From: Cavenderia fasciculata
Lineage: Eukaryota; Evosea; Eumycetozoa; Acytosteliales; Cavenderiaceae
DNA: 64,000 nt
Assembly: GCF_000203815.1 (NCBI RefSeq)
Contig: NW_004457737.1
Location: 806,001-870,000, forward strand
Direction: 5' to 3'
Below the pieces are notes generated by a model that saw only the letters and a program-made list of their open reading frames with translations, was not told the DNA's origin and made no database searches. Numbering within the stretch: position 1 is the first letter of the stretch; the number at the start of each line of letters is the position of its first letter. The translations under genes and the position numbers were made by a program. Shown piece after piece: positions 58,801 to 64,000 of this stretch.

Positions 58801-61800
58801 GACGCCATTTTATAGTGTTTCTGAGCTTGAAAGGGGACATTGTGGTAATACTGTGCAATGAGGATATAGAGATGTGCCAACTCATAGTATGCCTTGCAGT
58901 TGGTAGGTGCTATTTGGATAGCATCTTTAAACTTGGCGGCTGCCTCTTCAAGTGTTCTGAGATAGAGGTTCTTGCCGAACGCACCCGACACGACATTGAT
59001 CGAATTGGCCTGCAAAATCAACGTTCTACCAAGTTGGCAAATACAGTCGAAATTGTCGGGATTGGATTTAAGAGATGACTGGAACTTGGAGGTGGCCATT
59101 TTAAGCAGACGCAACTGCTCTCGTCCACTCTTGGACTTGGCGGCCATGCTCAGTGCCATACCCTCTGCATAATCGACAATGTTCATATGTTTAACATTGG
59201 CATAGATCTCTTGAATATCAGAATCTACAAATTGAAACGAGAATGGGTCACGTGTAAACTCGTGTTGTGCGATTGGCGATAATGATATACCAGTCAGATA
59301 TTGTAGTCGTTCAAACAAGTTTCGTGGATTAATAGAGTCCATCCAATTCTCTTCTTGCTCTTCAATAATCGTTCCAGACCCACGTGGATCCAGTTTCATA
59401 AATGCCAAACTATATTTTGATTTGATTCTCTCTCTAATTCTCTTCCATATCAATGATTGATAATCCAATACTTGATTAAATATTAAAATAACAATTTGTT
59501 TAAATGGTTCTTCTGATAATCCTTGTACTTCTTTCATTTTTGATCTCATTTCATCTTTTATAATTGTCTAAACAAAAAAATAAAAAGAAAAGAAAATTAA
59601 TATATTAAATAATTATTATTATTTTTTAATTTCTTTCTTACTTTAATTGATCTTGCAGTCATTTCAAGTAATAATAAATCACGAACTTTAAGTGATAAGG
59701 AAAAATGACGAATTCTACCCATATGTCTAAGATTAATACCTAGTCGATGTATTTCTTCGTTGAGTGTTGACAACATTTTGGGTGTTTCATTTTTCACTTG
59801 GTTCAGAGACCTAACATGTTTTCGAACGGGTGTGTCTGGCATACTGGCAGATGTTGCCACTGAATCCATTGAATCATTCATCGTAGATGACGCCTGTGTA
59901 TTGTTAATCTCTCCTGCGACTTGTTGTTGCTGTTGTAGTATTTGTGGTGGTGTATTACCAAGTTCCAAACGCTTCATTACAATTGGTAGAAACTTGTTTG
60001 CAAATTGTGTTTTGATTTCATTAAAATCGGTTGGATCTTCTCCTCCAGCTCCTCCAGTAGTCACTGCCGATAAATTATTTGATGCTGGGTTACTGGCAGC
60101 TGCACTTGGAAGCATTTTACCCTTGACATCTCGATCCAATTTATCTGCCAATTCTCTAACTGCCTGGTTCAACAAATACTCTGTTGCGTCTTCAATCTCC
60201 TTATTGTGTTCTTGTTTCTCCTCGTCTAATCTCTGCCACCCTGTAAACGCGTCACTACAAAGTGGTTTGCTCCATTTTGCCACAAACTCGGGTCTCAATA
60301 AATTATAAAATATACTTCTTCTATTTACATCTGTTCTCTTTAACAATGCCTCTGGTGGAAATGTTCTACTAAAATCAATTACATAATATCTATTATCCTA
60401 TAAACAAATTAAAATAATAATTAATAATTAATAATTCATTCAAGAATATATATTAAATATTATTATATTTAAGTTTTCAACTTACAGAACCCAAATGAGC
60501 TTCAATATCACCAGGACTTGATAATACTTTAGTAAATTCAGGATCACTTCCAACTTTATGTGGTTTCAAGTTTATCTTTTTTCCAGCCTCTCGCATCTTT
60601 GTATTCAAGTCTGGTACGTCGTAATGTACAATGGTTCCACTATCACATGATCCATATCTAATTGTATCAGTATTAATTGGTAATAATGATAATGCTATAA
60701 TTCTAAATCCTTTATAATCAATTAATGCAATCTAAAAAATAAATAAATAAATAAATAAATAAAGATGTTTGGAAATTATTTGATTTGTTTATCTTTTCTT
60801 ACAAGAGGATAATGTAAACCTTGAACACCAGTCATATAATAAGATATTAACCCTTTTAATTCATTTGAAGCAGCTTTTGAAGCATAATCATCTCTTGGCA
60901 TATCACCACCATACATCCAACAATCGTCACTCAACATTGTATCCATTGCAAACTTGAATAGGATACCTTGACAATACCACTTCATACCACCTGCAATACC
61001 ACCAACATCAACAGGTGCCAAACTCTTTTCTTTATATGGTAAACATAATTCATTAATAATAATTGTTGCCTAAATATAAATAAATAAATAAATAAATAAA
61101 ATATATTAGTAATTCCATTGTCTTTTGATTTCAATTTCAGTTGATTATGTTCTCTTTCATACATAATTCTTTGCAGCAGCAACAAAGTCTCTTGCCAAAT
61201 GAGATAATTTACTAAACTTTTGTTCAGTATCTGGATGAGCCAATAATGTTTGAAATTCATCATTCCAATCCTTTCTCTTGAAATCCTCGGACGTGTAACG
61301 ATTGAGTTGTGATTGTATATTGATTCCATTGTGACTAGAGTTTTGTGACAACATGTTGGTACCGTTGATTCCGCCATTGCCATTGATTCCATTTCCAATA
61401 CTGCTATTACTATGTGATCCGTTGAGTTTGTGGTGTAGGTCTTGTTGTTGACGATGTAGATCTGCAGCTCCGTCGAGCTGTATAGTACCATCTTGGTAGT
61501 CTTCAAACAGACAATCTTCATCATAACTACTCATACTTCCTCCCGATGAAACGTATATTGGTTTTGGACTCTTTACCATACCATGATGATTATTATTTCC
61601 TTCCATTTGTCGTCTCTTTATCTTACTACATATCTTATTTGTATTATTATTATTCTTCTTCTTCTTATTCTTTACATTATTATTACATATATTATTATTT
61701 ACATTATTATTATCGTTATCGTTATTGTTATTATTAGTTGATGATGATATAGTTGCAGTTGTACAACCATTACTATTACTACTACTACTAACAGTAACAG

Positions 61801-62194
61801 TTGTATTGGTGTAACATCCAAAATCAGTTGTATTGTTTTGTTTTGGTATTGGTATTATTCTATCCTTTTCATCTTCCTCTTCTTCTTCGTCGCTGTACTC
61901 TTCTTCTTCTGTGTCTTCTTCTTCTTCTTCATCTTCAGTATCTTCATCTTCTTTATCAGCTTCATCACAACTACTACAATAGTCATAAGAGTTTGAATAA
62001 CTATTTGTTGTTGATGTAGTTGTTGTAGTTGCTGTTGGTAAGGTTGCGTTTGCCTTGTTCAAGAGATGTATGTTGGCAGCTGATTGTTTCAAGAATGCCA
62101 ATCTCTTTCTTCTCTCCCTCGCCTCTTCTTCATTATCACAAAAGTATGAATAGATATCGTAGTCATATACCTTTGATTTATTGATAGAGTACAT
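55806..62194 (-). CDS. Large CLU-like, TPR and leucine-rich-repeat protein
   Basis: Seven exons: 62194-61163, 61069-60803, 60731-60486, 60397-59642, 59567-58125, 58054-56971, 56895-55806; about 1970 residues. Order: an acidic, Asn-rich N-terminus; a CLU-like domain (GGIAGGMKWYCQGILFKFA, KAASNELKGLISYYMTGVQGLHYPL, LIDYKGFRIIALSLLPI, IRYGSCDSG, GDIEAHLGSDNRYYVIDFSRTFPPE); a Ser/Gln linker; TPR-like helices (residues about 880-1010, FDCICQLGRTLILQAN, CKAYYELAHLYILIAQYYH); about 18 AMN1/F-box-type leucine-rich repeats (LVSLDLTSCSKLSDVSF type); and a C-terminal charged coiled coil. CLU proteins bind mRNAs and keep mitochondria dispersed. The frame slips by one base inside exon 6 near 57660, where one A appears to be missing. 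A DUF-type name may exist; I do not know it. Confidence 0.8.
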
Positions 62195-62554
62195 TCTATC
62201 TAACTATCTACTATACAATTATTATTATTATATATTATATTATACAACTTGATCGATGATTATTATTATTATACATTTAATCTAAAAATAAAAACTAATG
62301 ATGGTAGTCTCCACTCATTTCATTGTCATCTCTCAAGTACTCACAAATAAAATTAATTAATTTTAAAAGTAGTGTATATATTTTAAATCGATAATGAAAG
62401 AATGTTTATTCATTCATTCATTTATTTATTATTTTAAAAGGTATGTTGGTATGTATAAGATTTAAAATAATGGTGAATAGTAGGTTGATAGGGAAAAGTA
62501 CAAACTTGACGAAAAGACAATCACTAAACTATAAACAAGCTATAGTTTGATGGT
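62195..62554. other. Short intergenic region
   Basis: A 360-base AT-rich stretch between the start of the CLU-LRR gene and the stop of the deaminase gene. ATT repeats near 62220-62275 and a cattcattcattta run near 62411. Nothing else is supported. Confidence 0.5.
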
Positions 62555-63436
62555 TTAGTCAGAGTCAGAGTCAGAGTGGTAGGTTTGGACGGCTGGGTCA
62601 AAGGCACCAAAGGCAGAGTTGGTGGTAGAGCACTTACGGGACCATCCGTTGTTGCAGACGGCTTGGATACCAGATGGGTCGGCCTTTGGAGTCTTACAGA
62701 AGGTTGGGAAGAGCTTGTCGGTTTCCTTTTCCAAGACACCACCGATGATTTCAGTGTAGTGACCAATACCGTAACCGAGAGAGTTGATGGCAGCAGAGCT
62801 GATTGGGAGTTGGTTGAGACAACGTTCACAGTACATGTTGGAGACGTATGAGCCAAAGACAACGGTCTTGAACTTGGTCCACATGATGGCAGCTTGACAC
62901 ATTGGACATGGTTCACCGGTAGTGTAGAGGGTCCAGCCTTCAAACATGTTTTTGGTGTAGAGGTTGGAGCAGTTGTTGATGGCAACGATTTCACCGTGGT
63001 TGATACGGTTGATCTTACCTTGGTTGACACCAGTGCAAGCAAGAGTACCGTTTTCATTGACAATGACGGCACCGAAACGACCGTTGACAGCCTTGGTGAT
63101 TTGGAGAGCGAGCTTCATCCAGTTTTCATGCTTGTGGAGTTCAGTAGAATTGAGATCCTTTGGAGTCTTGACGTATGGCTAAAGAGTATAGTAAAAATAA
63201 TAATAATAATAATAATTATAATAATAATTATAGGTCGGAAAAGAGAGTAGGAGTGAATGGGATGGAAAAAAAAAAAGAAAAGGGATGGTTTGATTAATAA
63301 ATACAGGTTTAGCCATATCTTTGTATTTTCCTCTACCCACGAGTGAAGCGTCGATGAATGGGCTATCTGGGCAGGTTCCAGCGTTGGCAACAAAGACCAT
63401 ACAAACTAAAACAAGAAGGGAAATTAAGAATTTCAT
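62555..63436 (-). CDS. Secreted cytidine/guanine-deaminase-fold protein
   Basis: Two exons, 63436-63305 and 63178-62555, 251 residues. It starts with a clear signal peptide (MKFLISLLVLVCMVFVANAG). The zinc-dependent CDA fold follows, with the HAE-type motif as NHGEIVAI and the zinc cysteines in TTGEPCPMCQAAIMW, both intact. The spacing and the GRFGAVIVNENG strand match the guanine deaminase / tRNA adenosine deaminase branch rather than cytidine deaminases. The C-terminus is Ser/Asp-rich (YHSDSDSD). The codons are biased to C and G endings as in eIF5A, implying high expression. A nucleoside or base deaminase acting outside the cell or in the endolysosome is inferred; the substrate is unknown. 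Confidence 0.9.
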
Positions 63437-64000
63437 TGTATGTATATATATAAAAGATAAGAAGAGATGATTATAATAATAAGAATGATGATGATGAATA
63501 ATAGAATGCTGGGTTGGATGGTATTTAAATCTTGTGGATGGTGTGGAAGTTTGAAGCAGGCTGCAAATATTGCAAACAAACAAAGAAATTAAATTTAAGA
63601 AATTGTTTGTGGTTGGTTGATGGATCAGCTGATTCTGCTGTTGCTCGCCAACAAAGTCCTGCAAATTTCGCCCCGTTGCAGGGGGGTAGGCACTGGTCGA
63701 GTGGGTTGGAAAATTGGTGATCTGATTGGTGTTGTAGTGATATTGGCCAATTAGGCAGTTTGCTGCTGTTTTTAATATTTTACTGCTGTCACCAACTCAC
63801 ACCATCGTCCTCAACCTTTAATTCCTTTAAATCGTTTAATGTAAATCATATTATGTTTAAAAAGAAAGAAATTTGAAAGTACTCACCAAACATCTTATTT
63901 TTTTCCCTCTCTCCTTCATAGTTTGTCGCCAGTAGTCTTAGAGTGTTGCATTATTAGTCTTGTCCTATTGGTTGATCTCATCTGCAATCTCCAGACAGAA
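63437..64000. other. Right-edge upstream region
   Basis: A 564-base region upstream of the deaminase gene. It has TGA/TAA repeats close to the start, a perfect 7-bp hairpin (cctgcaa / ttgcagg, 11-base loop) at 63658-63682, and on the minus strand an atgtttg followed by a strong gtgagt donor at about 63893-63881 that could be a non-coding or coding first exon of something I cannot complete. No gene is supported. Confidence 0.4.

Noticed and set aside
63880-63900. Minus-strand atgtttg followed by gtgagt, as a possible first exon of another gene
   Set aside because: No acceptor with an open frame follows before the deaminase gene.

Overview
This is nuclear DNA from a dictyostelid social amoeba. 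The evidence is AT-rich intergenic DNA with A/T homopolymers, short AT-rich introns that mostly start GTATGT or GTAAGT, runs of Asn, Ser, Thr and Gln inside proteins, tight gene packing, and typical amoebozoan gene content. The runs are milder and the codon use less extreme than I would expect for Dictyostelium discoideum itself, so a relative such as Cavenderia, Heterostelium or Tieghemostelium is plausible. That species guess is inference. I resolve 27 protein genes, one intact tRNA gene and one tRNA relic. I joined exons by hand from GT/AG sites and reading phase.

Layout. 1-8.6 kb: 3' end of a copper-type P-ATPase, a small secreted EGF-like protein, a CDP-alcohol phosphotransferase (phosphatidylcholine/ethanolamine synthesis), mitochondrial propionyl-CoA carboxylase alpha, and the UFM1-activating enzyme UBA5. 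8.7-21 kb: a very long FHA-domain formin, an N-myristoylation-type RING protein like RNF141, and a trehalose-6-phosphate synthase/phosphatase. 22-29.9 kb: eIF5A, an ornithine cyclodeaminase/mu-crystallin family enzyme, an HPS5 (BLOC-2) homologue ending in a RING finger, and an ELO fatty acid elongase. 31-41.6 kb: endonuclease V, 4-hydroxyphenylpyruvate dioxygenase, a mitochondrial RMND1-like protein, a Cbl-type ubiquitin ligase and a RING-CH (MARCH-type) protein. 42-46 kb: a 69-residue membrane protein, an ankyrin-like protein ending in a CaaX box, and a tRNA-Gly(UCC) whose 3' end runs into a satellite of about 41 bp units. 47-64 kb: a lectin/TIG membrane protein with frame breaks, a papain-type protease, an EF-hand/coiled-coil protein, mitochondrial ICT1, a 62-residue protein, a very large CLU-TPR-LRR protein and a secreted nucleoside-deaminase-like protein.

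The genes do not form one pathway. Recurrent themes are ubiquitin and ubiquitin-like chemistry (UBA5, RNF141-like, HPS5-RING, Cbl, MARCH), mitochondrial function (PCCA, RMND1-like, ICT1) and lipid synthesis (CEPT, ELO). Four otherwise intact genes (formin, lectin/TIG, protease, CLU-LRR) contain one or more single-base frame breaks. Most look like one missing base, which suggests draft-assembly base errors at least as strongly as gene decay.

The most unusual structure is the tRNA-Gly locus. The last dozen bases of the tRNA are repeated six times, each with a T7 tract that could act as a Pol III terminator, and a decayed tRNA copy sharing the 5' flank lies 440 bp upstream. Other non-coding structures worth checking are a 20-bp terminal-inverted-repeat element, a 20-bp perfect palindrome, and several GC-richer hairpin-forming islands between genes.
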